64,000 nt of DNA. It comes from Haematobia irritans (Eukaryota > Arthropoda > Insecta > Diptera > Muscidae). The position numbers and the translations under genes were made by a program. The notes below the pieces were generated by a model, which saw nothing but the letters and a program-made list of their open reading frames with translations, searched no databases and had not been told where the DNA came from. The stretch spans positions 24,459,211 to 24,523,210 of the forward strand of contig NC_134398.1 in NCBI RefSeq assembly GCF_050003625.1, written 5' to 3'. Shown here one piece after another: positions 35,241-46,311 of the stretch; position 1 is the first letter of the stretch, and each line of letters opens with the position of its first letter.

Positions 35241-36442
35241 TTTCCAAAATTTTCTTTCCATAGAAAATTTTGTTTACATATTATTTCTATAGAAAATTTG
35301 GCAAAATTTAAAAAAATTTATTTCTATAGAAAATTTTGTCAAAAATTATGTCTATAGAAATGTTTTCCAAATTTTATTTCTATAGAAAATTTTGTCAAAA
35401 TTTTATTTTTATAGAATTTTTCTCAAAATTTTATTTCTATAGAAAATTTTGCCAAAATTTTACTTCTATTGAAAATTTTGTAAAAATTTTATATCCATAG
35501 AAAATTTGGCAAAATTTTAGTCCTACAGAAAATTTTGTCATACTTTTATTTCTCTAGAAAATTTTGTACAAATTTTATTTCTATAGAAAATATTGTCAAA
35601 ATTTTAGTTCTATAGAAAATTTTGTCAAAATTTTAGTTCTATAGAAAATTTTGTCAAAATTTTACTTCTATAGAAAATTTTGTCGAATTCTAATTTCTAT
35701 AGAAAATTTTGTCAAAATTTTATTTCTATAGTGTGAAAATTTTACTTCTATAAAAAAATTTTGTTAAAATTTTAGTACTATAGAAAATTTTGTCAAAATT
35801 TTAGTTCTATAGAAAATTTTGTCAAAATGTTATTTCTATAGAAAATTTTGTCAAAATTTTATTTCTATAGAAAATTTTGTCAAAATTTTATTTCTATACA
35901 AAATTTTGTCAAAATTTTAGTTCTATATAAAAATTTTGTCAAAATTTTAGTTCTATAGAAAATTTTGTCAAAATTGTATTTCTATAGAAAATTTTGTCAA
36001 AATTTTATTTCTATAGAAAATTTTGTCAAAATTTTATTTTTTTTTCAAATTTTTATTTCTATAGAAAATTTTGTCCATATTTTATTTATACAGAAAATTA
36101 TGTCCATTTTTTTCCTATCGAAAATTTTGTCAAAATTTTAGTTCTATAGAATTTTTTTTTTTCAAAATTTAATTTTTTTTTTTCAAATTTTTATTTCTAT
36201 TGAAAATTTTGTATATATTTTATTTATACATTTTTTTCCAATCGAAAATTTTGTCAAAATTTTAGTTCTATAGAAAATTTTGTCCATTTTTTTTCCTATC
36301 GAAAATTTTGTCAAAATTTTAGTTCTATAGAAAATGTCAAAATGTTAATTGTAAAGAACATTTTGTCAAAATTTTATTTCCATAGAAAATTTTGTCTAAA
36401 TTTTATTTCTATAGAAATTTTTTTAAAATTTTACTTCATTGT
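35241..36442 (+). repeat. 29-bp satellite array
   Basis: About 41 plus-orientation units. A variant with TTTTAGTTCTATAG dominates 35590-35960 and 36130-36340. Long T-runs mark degenerate units near 36030-36300. Confidence 0.94.
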
Positions 36443-36770
36443 GGTTTGTTTGTTTTTTTTTTTTTTATTTCAGCTTAAAACCATGCATTGACTAAACTAC
36501 AAGTGTAGCTTAACCAACAGAGGAAAATAATGTTTGTCAAATTTATTTGGGCAAAGCCCTATAGACTGCAAGATGGATGGACGCACGATTCCTCACGTTT
36601 CCTCTATTTGCAGCAAAACTATCAACCAATTATCAGAATAAATTCAGGCAGTTTCCTAAACCCAAAAGTGAACCACACTTGAACCTTCTTTTCCTCTGTT
36701 GGTTAAGCTACACTTGTAGTTTAGTCAATTCATGGTTTTAACCTGAAATCAAAAACAACAACAGTAATTT
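36443..36770. mobile_element. foldback/MITE element with about 70-bp inverted arms
   Basis: The left arm (36466-36532) has TTTCAGCTTAAAACCATGC, ATTGACTAAACTACAAGTG and TAGCTTAACCAACAGAGG. The right arm (about 36691-36765) is its near-perfect complement (TTCCTCTGTTGGTTAAGC, TACACTTGTAGTTTAGTC, AATTCATGGTTTTAACCTG). The loop of about 160 bp is non-coding. It interrupts a 29-bp array. A solo arm is at 31329. Confidence 0.8.
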
Positions 36771-37160
36771 ATTTCTATAGAAAATTTTGTCAAAATTTTA
36801 TTTCTATAGAAAGTTTTGTTACAATTTTATTTATATAAAAAAATGTCACAATTTTATTTCTATAGAAAATGTTGTCAAAATTTTATTTTTATAGAAGTTT
36901 ATACCAAAATTTTATTTCTGTAGAAAATTTTGTCAACATTTTATTTCTATACAAAATATTGTCAACATTTTATTTCTATACAAAATATTGTCAAATTTTA
37001 TTTCTAGAGAAAATTTTGTCAAAATTTTATTTCTAGAGAAAATTTTGTCAAAATTTTATTTCTATAGAAAATTTTCTCAAAATTTTATTTCTAGAGAAAA
37101 TTTTATCGAAATGTTGTCAAAAGTTTATTTCTAGAGAAAATTTTATAAAAAATTTTATTC
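36771..37160 (+). repeat. 29-bp satellite array
   Basis: About 13 plus-orientation units, several with CTAGAG in place of CTATAG. Confidence 0.93.
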
Positions 37161-37168
37161 ATATATAG

Positions 37169-38250
37169 TATTGGTCTCCTTCTAAAGCTCAGCAGATTAC
37201 TTCCAAAGAATTATTGTAAGATTCTTAGCTCATACCTGAGTAATCGATTTTATAGAGTATGCCATGATAATAAATTTACTAACCTATATCCAATATCTGT
37301 AGGAGTTCCGCAGGGCAGTATACTTGGACCTATGCTGTATCTACTTTACACTCACGATATGCCTGTTAACGAAGATTGTTTCATTGGAACATATGCAGAT
37401 AACACAGTTTTAATGTCAACTGGAAAAATACAGAGGTATCCGTACATAGCCTCCAGGTTCACCAATGGACAAATAATGGGGTCTAAAGCTCAACAGTAGC
37501 AAATCTGTTCATGTTGTCTTTGCGAAAATTGCCTCAAGACACAACCCCCTAAATATAGGCAATGAAGAAGTGCCTTTTTCAAACTCAGCAAAATATCTTG
37601 GTTTTACACAGAATTCTAAATTAAATTGGAAAATTCATATTGATAAAAAGTGCGAAGAACTAATTATTAAATACGGCAAACTAAGCTGGTTAATCGGAAA
37701 AAAATTCAGTCCTGTCCACAGATAATAAACTCTTAATATATAAGCAAGCATTAAAACCAATGTGGTTATATGGCATTCAACTATAGGGATGTGCGGCAAA
37801 CAGTTCTATCGAGAAAATACAAAGATTTCAAAACAAAGTGATAAGAAGTGCATTAAACGCTCCATGGTATGTCCGAAATAGTAACCTCCACCGAGACTTA
37901 AAAATGACTACGATCAAAGAGCAAATCTATAGAAATGCAGAAAAACATTTTATCCGCCTACAGAACCATACAAATCGCGAAGGCTGTAATTTACTTCAAA
38001 CTTCCAATCAACCTAGAAGATTGCGCTGTTTCAAACCACACGATTTACTAACTTGCTTTAATATATGAAAGCCTCAATCCAAACAACAATTTTACAAGAT
38101 TATTTGTCCTAGCTTAGCCTTAGAATATTTTAATTTCTATAAGTCTATTGATTGTTAATAAATAAACTACTGGTTAGTCACTCCTTCATAATAGACACTA
38201 GATGTGGTATAAGTTAAGCATCATATATTTATTCGCTTAAATAAAAAAAA
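37169..38250 (+). pseudogene. 5'-truncated Jockey-type LINE inserted in the satellite
   Basis: The conceptual RT region reads SYLSNRFYRVCHDN, then YPISVGVPQGSILGPMLYLL and YTHDMPVNEDCFIGTYADN, then VLMS. The catalytic YADD/FADD motif is YADN. Frames change near 37440 and 37715, and W is replaced by a TAG stop in GIQL(W)GCA (about 37785). The C-terminal block runs to the stop at 38066-38068 (NSSIEKIQRFQNKVIRSALN, APWYVRNSNLHRDLKM). The SVGVPQGSILGP motif, and GIQLWG followed by S.IEKIQRFQ.K..R....APWYV.N, are typical of the Jockey clade. It ends in an A-rich tail (38240-38250), and ATATATAG flanks both sides (37161-37168, 38251-38258). It is defective. Confidence 0.88.
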
Positions 38251-38258
38251 ATATATAG

Positions 38259-39836
38259 AGAATTTTGTGAAAATTTTATTTCTATAGAAAATTTTGACAA
38301 AATTTTCTGTAGAAATAAGATTTATCAAATTATGTAGATATAAAATTTTATCAAAAATTTAAAAATTTATCGAAAATTTTATTTCTATAGAAAATTTTGT
38401 GAAAAGTTTAATTCTATAGAAAATTTTGTGAACATTTTAATTCTATAGAAAATTTTGTCGAAATTTTATTTCTATAGAAAATTTTGTCAAAATTTTATTT
38501 CTATAGAAAATCTTTTCAAAATTTTATTTCTATAGAAAATTTTGTCAAAATTTTATTTCTATAGAAAACTGTGTCAAAATTTTATTGCTATAGAAAATTT
38601 TGTCAAAATTTTATTTCTATAGAAAATTTTGTCAAAATTTTATTTCTATAGAAAATTTTTTCAAAATTTTATTTCTATAGAAAACTTTGTCAAAATTTTA
38701 TTTCTATAGAAAATTTTGTCAAAATTTTATTTCTATAGAAATTTTTTTCAAAATTTTATTTCTATAGAAAACTTTGTCAAAATGTTATTCCTACTGAAAA
38801 TTTTGTCAAAAATTTTATTTCTATTGAAAATGTTTTCAACATTTTATTTCTATAGAATTTTTTTTGTCCATTTTTTTTCCTATCGAAAACTTTGTCAAAA
38901 TTTTAGTTCTATAGAAAATTTTGTTCATATTTTATTTATACAGAAAATTTTGTCCAGTTTTTTTTCCTATCGAAAATTTTTTCAAAATTTTAGTTCTATA
39001 GAAAATTTTGTCCATTTTTTTTCCTATCGAAAATTTTGTCAAAATTTTAGTTCTACAGAAAATTTTGTCCATATTTTATTTATACAGAAAATTTTGTCAA
39101 ATTTTGTTCCTATTGAAAATTTTGTCAAAATTTTATTTCTATAGCAAATTTTGTCAAAATTTTATTTCTATGGAAGATTTTGTCAAAATTCCATTTCTAT
39201 AGAAAATTTTGTCAATTTTTTATTTCTATAGAAAATTTTGTCAAAATTTTATTTCTATAGAAAATTTTGTCAAAATTTTATTTCTATAGAAAATTTTGTC
39301 AAAATTTTACTTCCATAGAAAATTTTGTTAAAATTTTATGTCTATAGAAAATTTGGCAAAATGTTAGTTATATAGAAAATGTTGTCAACATTTTATTTCT
39401 ATATAAAATTTTGTTACAATTTTATTTTATAGAAAATTTTGTCAAAATTTTATTGCTATATATTGTGTCAAAATTTTATTTCTATAGAAATTTTTTCAAA
39501 ATTTTATTTCTATAGAAGTTTTTGTTAAAAATTTTATTTGTATAGAAAATTTTGTCAAAATTTTATTTGTATAGAAAACCGTGTCAAAATTTTATTTCTA
39601 TAGAAAATTTTGTCAAAATTTTATTTGTATAGAAAATTTTTTCAAAATTTTATTTCTATAAAAAATTTTGTCAAAAATGTTATTTGTATAGAAAATTTTG
39701 TCAAATTTTTATTTCTATAGAAAATTTTGTCAAAATTTTATTTCTATAGAAAATTTTGTCAAAATTTAATTTTTAAAATTAAAATTTTATTTTCATAGAA
39801 AATTTTGTCAAAATTGTAATTCCTTAGAAATGTTTG
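38259..39836 (+). repeat. 29-bp satellite array
   Basis: About 54 plus-orientation units, continuing the array split by the LINE. A variant block with TTTTTTTTCCTATCGAAA alternating with TATTTATACAGAAA at 38860-39120 also occurs at 36060-36310. The 142-aa frame 38716-39144 is a by-product. Confidence 0.95.
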
Positions 39837-39990
39837 ATATGGTATTTTTTCTTGGGTATTGATATCAATCTTAAATAACTTAATTAAAAATGGCAAGAAA
39901 ACAAACAATCTTAAATAAATACAAGACCATTGGATCAAATTAAAACAAATTAAACTGAAAATAAACATTCTTCTGGTAAAGACAGATACA
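39837..39990 (+). repeat. array-flanking segment, copy 1
   Basis: TTCTTGGGTATTGATATCAA and onward for about 150 bp, nearly identical to 44645-44796 (offset 4808 bp). In both places it directly follows the right end of an array. Confidence 0.85.
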
Positions 39991-41319
39991 AATTTAAAAT
40001 TTAAATTTAAATTTTTTGTCTAAATTTAACCTACATAATCTTTCATATTAGGTCAATAGTTTTTCAATGTGGATGTGCTTAAAAAGTTATGTTTTTACAA
40101 CAACTTTTATCTTTTTTCTTTTTGTGAGGATCATAATCAATAGATATTAATTAAAAATGCTCCATACAAATGCTAATTAGCATAAGCAATATATTTAAAT
40201 AAAATCAAAGTGGATTAAGATAATTGTTAGTTCTGGACTCATCTACTCACTTTTAAAGCCTATAGGCTATCTATCACATTTATTGATTTATTACAAATAT
40301 AATTAATATTATTTGCATTAGAATTGCTGTAAATAAAAGTGTCACAAACATTTATTTACATCATTTACATGGCAATAAATTTATTCTACTATTATAGTAA
40401 TAACCTTACAGATTTTCTGTTGTTTTTGTGTGTGTGTGGTTTGTTTTTTTTTCAAATATACCGATTACATGGCTTTTTATCGAAAATCCTTTAATTCATA
40501 ATTGCCGATCAACAAATAAAGAAATTAAAGCGACAAAAACAACAAAACAAACGAAATCAAATAAGCCACATATTTAAATGTGATTAAAGTCGAAAATACC
40601 GCATTAATGTAACACCAACAACAATAGTATAATAACAGCAACAACAACAACAATAATAATTTATTGTAATTAGCGATAATTAATGTTGTTGATTAATGGC
40701 CATAGTAACCGTATGTTTGTTGTTGTAGATGTTGCTATTGTTCCACTTTGGCTCTGTCTGTGTATTAGGTTGCATTCAAATACTATAAAAATGTATCATA
40801 ATTTTATTGTTGTTGTTTTTGTATATGTAATATTACACTCACATATTGTAATATTACCAAAAAGGTACCATATATAGCGCCATCAAAACCTAGGAAAACT
40901 TGAGAGCGTTTGGAGGGGACAGAGAGAGAGGGTGTAGTTGGCTATTAATTCAACATAGATTTGGTGCTCAAGAATGAGTCATGGTGAAATTGGCTTCCCC
41001 AAAACAAAAGACGTTTTTTACTTGAAACGTAGCATAGTTTCTACAGGAAGTCGAGTCTGAATTTGGAAAATAGAGTTGTCGTTATCACGTTTTTAAATGA
41101 CTTTGATAGCATAGGAAGAAAAAAAAAACTGAAAAACGAAATTTGCTTCCTAGAAGCAAGTATACAAAACCAAAATTTAAAAGAGAATTGTGTCCTAAAA
41201 GTGTCCTTACTTGTATTCTCCGCTTCTTTGGCTCGCAATCAATACCAGTAAAGACAAACTCTTTGGAACCGGGCATACCCTTTTTCAGTGCAGTTGACTG
41301 TTAGTGACTTCATAAAGTA
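39991..41319. other. spacer, no supported gene
   Basis: AT-rich, with a CAA/AAT triplet tract (40637-40660). The open frames at 40683-40877 and 41041-41276 have no recognisable domain. The end near 41277 (CATACCCTTTTTCAGTGCAG) resembles a MITE terminus. Confidence 0.45.
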
Positions 41320-41490
41320 GAAACAAGAAACAACTTAAGGCCGTATATAGCCTTAAGTTCGTCCAGGCCGAATCTTATGTACCCTCTACCATGGAAACTT
41401 CTGGTAATACTTACCATTGGCAAGGTATCTTAAAACTTCTTAACATCGTCTTCTAAATGTGTGTGAAGATAAATTCGAATTTGCAGCAAA
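41320..41490 (-). mobile_element. Helentron-like 3' tail fragment G (E/F family)
   Basis: The minus strand reads AGAAGACGATGTTAAGAAGT, TTTAAGATACCTTGCCAATG, GGTAGAGGGTACATAAGATT and CGGCCTGGACGAACTTAAGG, the tail of elements E and F. The terminal sequence forms CTTAAGGC...GCCTTAAG (41334-41357), a hairpin shifted relative to E. Confidence 0.8.
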
Positions 41491-41689
41491 CACTTAGCCG
41501 AGACACAAACCACCACCAAAAATATTTTTCACATTCAAGTTTGGATTTTTAGAATTTTGCTTATTATTCAAAAACTAAGCCGCGTGCGGTATAGAGACTA
41601 GGTTCATTGGAAAGGGCTTGAACTCAGCTTTTATACTCACGAAAGTCTTCATTAGAAAAGTATTTGTGAATAACGCAAATTGAAAAATA

Positions 41690-44640
41690 AAATTTTTAAC
41701 AAAATTTTTACCAGAATTTTATTTCTGTAGAAAATTTTATTTCTATTGAAAATTTTGTCACAATTTTATTTCTATAGAAAATGTTGTCGTAATTTTATTT
41801 CTATAGAAAATGTTGTCGTAATTTTATTCCTATAGAAAATTTTGTCAAAATTGTATTTTTATAGAAGCTTATACCAAAATATTATTTCTGGAGAACATTT
41901 TGTCAAAATTTTATTTCTATAGAAAATTTTGTCAAACTTTTATTTCTATTATTTGTATAGAGAATTTTGTCAAAATTTTATTCCTATAGAAAATTTTGTC
42001 AAATTTTTATTTTTATAGAGAATTTTGTCGAATTTTTTTTTTAATGGAGAATTTTGTCAAAATTTTATTTCTTTAGAAAATTTTGTCAATATTTTATTTC
42101 TATAGAAAATTTTGTCAAAATTTTACTTCTATAGAAAATTTTGTAAAACTTTTATTTCTATAGAAAATTTTGTCAAAATTTTATTTCTATAGAAAATGTT
42201 GCCGTAATTTTATTTCTGTCGAAAATTTTGTCAAAATTTTATTCCTATAGAAAATTTTGTCAAAATTGTATTTTTATAGAAGCATATACCAACATTTTAT
42301 TTCTGTAGAAAAGTTTCTGAAAATTTTATTTCTACAGCCAATTTTGTCAACAATTTTATTTCTGGAGAACATTTTGACAAAATTTTATTTCTATAGAAAA
42401 TTTTGTCAAACTTTTATTTCTATTATTTGTATAGAGAATTTTGTCAAAATTTTATTCCTATAGAAAATTTTGTCAAATTTTTATTTTTATAGAGAATTAT
42501 TTCTATAGAAAATATTTCTATAGAAAATTTTGTCAAACTTTTATTTCTATAGAAAATTTTGTCAAAATTTTATTTCTATAGAAAATTTTGTCAAACTTTT
42601 ATTTCTATAGAAAATTTTGTCAAAATTTTATTTCTATAGAAAATTTTGTCAATATTTTATTTCTATAGAAAATGTTGTCAAAATTTTATTTCTATAGAAA
42701 ATTTTGTCAATTTTTTATTTTTATAGAGAATTTTGTCAAAATTTTATTTCTATAGAAAATTTTGTCAAAATTTTATTTCTATAGAAAATTTTGTCAAAAT
42801 TTTGTTTCTATAGAAAAAATTTTATTTCTTTAGAAAATTTTGTAAAAATTGTATTTCTGTAGAAAATTTTATTTCTTTAGAAAATTTTGTCAAAATGTTA
42901 TTTCTATAGAAAATTTTGTCAATTTTATTTTCATAGAAAATTTTGTGAAAATTTTATTTTCATAAAAAATTTTGTGAAAATTTTATTTTCATAGAAAATT
43001 TTGTAATTTTTTTATTTTTATTGAGAATTTTATCAAAATATTATTTCTATAAAAAATTTTGTCAAATTTTTATTTTTATAGAGAATTTTGTCACATTTTT
43101 TAATGGAGAATTTTGTCAAAATTTTATTTCTATAGAAAATTTTGTCAACATTTTATTTCTATAGAAAATGTTATTTCTATAGAAAATTTTGTCAATTTTA
43201 TTTTCATAGAAAATTTTGTGAAAATTTTATTTTCATATAAAATTTTGCCAATTTTTTATTTATATAGAGAATTTTGTCAAATTTTTTTTATGGAGAATTT
43301 TGTCAAAATTTTATTTCTATAGAAAATTTTGTCAAAATTTTATTTCTATAGAAAATTTTGTCAAAATTTTATTTCTATAGAAAATTTTGTTAAAATGTTA
43401 TTTCTATAGAAAATTTTGTCAAAATGTTATTTCTATAGAAAATTTTGTCAAAATTTTTTTGCTATAGACTATTTTTCACAATTTTCTTTTTATAGAAAAT
43501 TTTGTGAAAATTTTATTTACAAAAAAAGTTTTGTGAAAATTTTATTTTCATAGAAAATTTTGTGAAAATTTTATTTTCATAGAAAATTTTGTAATTTTTT
43601 TATTTTTATAGAAAATTTTGTCAAATTTTTATTTTTATAGAGAATTTTGTCAAAATTTTATTTCTATAGAAAATTTTGTCAAAATTTTATTTCTATAGAA
43701 AATTTTGTCAAAATTTTATTTCTATAGAAAATTCTGTCAAAATTTTATTTCTAAAGAAAATTTTGTCAAATTTTTTTTTTTTATACAGAATTTTGTCAAT
43801 TTTTTTTATGGAGAATTTTGTCAAAATTTTATTTCTATAGAAAATTTTGTCAAAATTTTATTTCTATAGAAAATTTTGTTAAAATGTTATTTCTACAGAA
43901 AATTTTGTCAAAATGTTATTTCTACAGAAAATTTTGTCAAAATTTTTTTCCTATAGACTATTTTTCACAATTCTCTTTTTATAGAAAATTTTGTGAAAAT
44001 TTTATTTTCATAGAAAATTTTGTGAAAATTTTATTTTCATAGAAAATTTTGTCATTTTTTTATTTTTATAGAAAATTTTGTCATTTTTTTATTTTTAAAG
44101 AGAATTTGGTCAAATTTTTATTTTTATAGAGAATTTTGTCAAAATTTTATTTCTATAGAAAATTTTGTCAAAATTTTATTTTCATAGAAAATTTTGTGAA
44201 AATTTTATTTTCATAGAAATTTTTGTCATTTTTTTTATTTTTATAGAGAATTTTGTCAAAATTTTATTTCTATAGGAAATTTTTTCAAACTTTATTTTCA
44301 TAGAAAATTTTGTGAAAATTTTATTTTCATAGAAAATTTTGTCAATTTTTTATTTTTATAGAGAATTTTGTCAAAATTTTATTTCTATAGAAAATTTTGT
44401 CAAATTTTTATTTTTCTAGAGAATTTTGTCAATTTTTTCTAATGGAGAATTTTGTCAAAATTTTATTTCTCTAGAAAATTTTGTCAAATTTTTTTTTCCA
44501 TAGAAAATTTTGTCAAAATTTTATTTTCATCGAAAATTTTGTCAAAATTTTTTTCTCTAGAAAATTATGTCAAAATTTTATTTCTATAGAAAATTTTGTC
44601 AAAATTTTATTTCTATTGAAAATTTTGTCCAACTTGTATG
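41690..44640 (+). repeat. 29-bp satellite array with 414- and 489-bp higher-order repeats
   Basis: About 100 plus-orientation units. A segment with TTTTTATAGAAGC and ATTATTTGTATAGAG recurs with a 414-bp offset (41865, 42279). A segment with CTATAGACTATTTTTCACAA recurs with a 489-bp offset (43462, 43951). Variants with TTTTCATAGAAA and TTTTATAGAGAA are specific to this array. Confidence 0.95.
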
Positions 44641-44644
44641 TGTG

Positions 44645-44796
44645 ATATTTTATTTTTTCTTGGGTATTGATATCAATCTTAGATAATTAAAATGGCAAGA
44701 AAACAAACAATCTTAAATAAATACAAGACCATTGGATCAAATTAAAACAAATTAAACTGAAAATAAACACTCTTCTGGTAAAGACAGAGATACAAT
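44645..44796 (+). repeat. array-flanking segment, copy 2
   Basis: GGGTATTGATATCAATCTTA and onward. See 39837-39990 for the other copy. Confidence 0.85.
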
Positions 44797-45594
44797 AAAT
44801 TTAAAGGACAACCATAATCCACAAAGAGCTTTAAGAATATTTGTTTAAATATAATAGAAATAATTGCTTTACAAAAACAAAAAACAACTTTCAGTAAAAA
44901 TATCCCAAAATATAAATCCTTTTCTTAGAATTCCCAAAATAGCATACACGTGCCGAAACTCATTGTGTCAGTTGTCCTTTTTAATGATACCTTTAGTCCC
45001 ATATTAATTATTATTAATAGCCTGAATCAAATTATGTCACTGACCTTTTTCTCTTGTAGTCATAGAATAATTTTATAAACCATCAAAATATTGTCGAGAC
45101 CATGATGTTAAGTAGCCAATACCTGAAAAAGGACAAAAGACAAAATGATGTTAGTTAAATATTTAAATTAATTGCAAATTATGAAGAGAAAAACACAAAA
45201 TGTACAGGTGCCACAAATGGGATGTTGTCAAAGCAATTAAAATATGCTTTTTGGCAACAGTAAAGTATATTTTCAATATGTTGCACAGTGGATAAGATAC
45301 ATATTTATTTGTTTATTATACCAGTAGTTTGAGAACAACTTGTCGATTTATATATTTCAATTGAATGAATAAATTAAAAAAAAAAAACTAAAAGTAAATT
45401 TCACAAATTTAATTTTTTTTATCAATTTTTTTTTCTTTCCTGACCAATAAAAACCGATACATTTGTAGGATCGTCAGTGACTTTATTTGGCCCACATCCA
45501 ATTCACCCTTAAGGTGGGTATTAAATTCGAGTTTAGCCGCTAAAATCGCCACTTTTTCACTATTACTTTTCTTTAATATTCGGTTAAAATTTTA
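44797..45594. other. spacer, no gene recognised
   Basis: AT-rich. AAGGTGGGTATTAAATTCG and AGTTTAGCCGCTAAAATCGC near 45511-45550 look like part of a dispersed repeat, from general familiarity only. Confidence 0.35.
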
Positions 45595-45765
45595 AAACAA
45601 TTTTAAAATTTTATTCCTATAGAATATTTTGCCAAAATAGAACGTTTTGTCAAAATTTTATTTTTATAGAAAATTTTGTCCAAATTTTATTTCTACAGAA
45701 AATTTTGTCTAAATTTTATTTCTAAAGAAAATTTTGTCAAAATTTTATTTTTTTTTTTTTTCTAT
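45595..45765 (+). repeat. 29-bp satellite block
   Basis: About five plus-orientation units, ending in a T-run and TCTATAGAAC. Confidence 0.88.
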
Positions 45766-46311
45766 AGAACAAAGTATTAACTCAATTGGTTTATAACTGC
45801 CTTTATTCCTACATTCTTCGTATATTCCTCCAAACACTTTAACCCACCACTGCATAGTTCCTTTATTCTTAATAGAGAATGTCTCTATAAAGTTGAATTT
45901 TCTTCTAATTGTTCTTACTTCTTTGGTGTTCATTTAATAGAAGGGTGTTAAGGAATAATTGTTTTAATGACCTTTCCTCTCCACTCAATACCACTTTAGA
46001 TTCGCCCCTACCGAGTTTGAAGTGATATTGACGAGGAAAATCAAATACCAAACTTTTGAACTTAATTGAACTTTCTACTGAAAAAAAAGAAAAATAATAA
46101 AGGGAAATAAAAGGAAAAAAGTCACGAGTAGAACTCAGAGAGCTAGGAAAAATTTTTCTTCGAAAAGCCAACAGGGATAACAAACAATGACGCAGTCATC
46201 ATTGCAGCAAAAACAAAAACTTATCAGTTTATCGAACAAAAGCGAGAAAACAAATCTAGAGGTATAAAGAAAAATAAAAAAAAATAAAAAAAGATGTCTA
46301 TAAAATACAAA
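45766..46311. other. spacer with unassigned short frames
   Basis: Minus-strand frames 45745-45933, 45905-46183 and 46135-46320 overlap. They begin in or abut satellite and have no domain I recognise. I do not call them genes. Confidence 0.35.
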
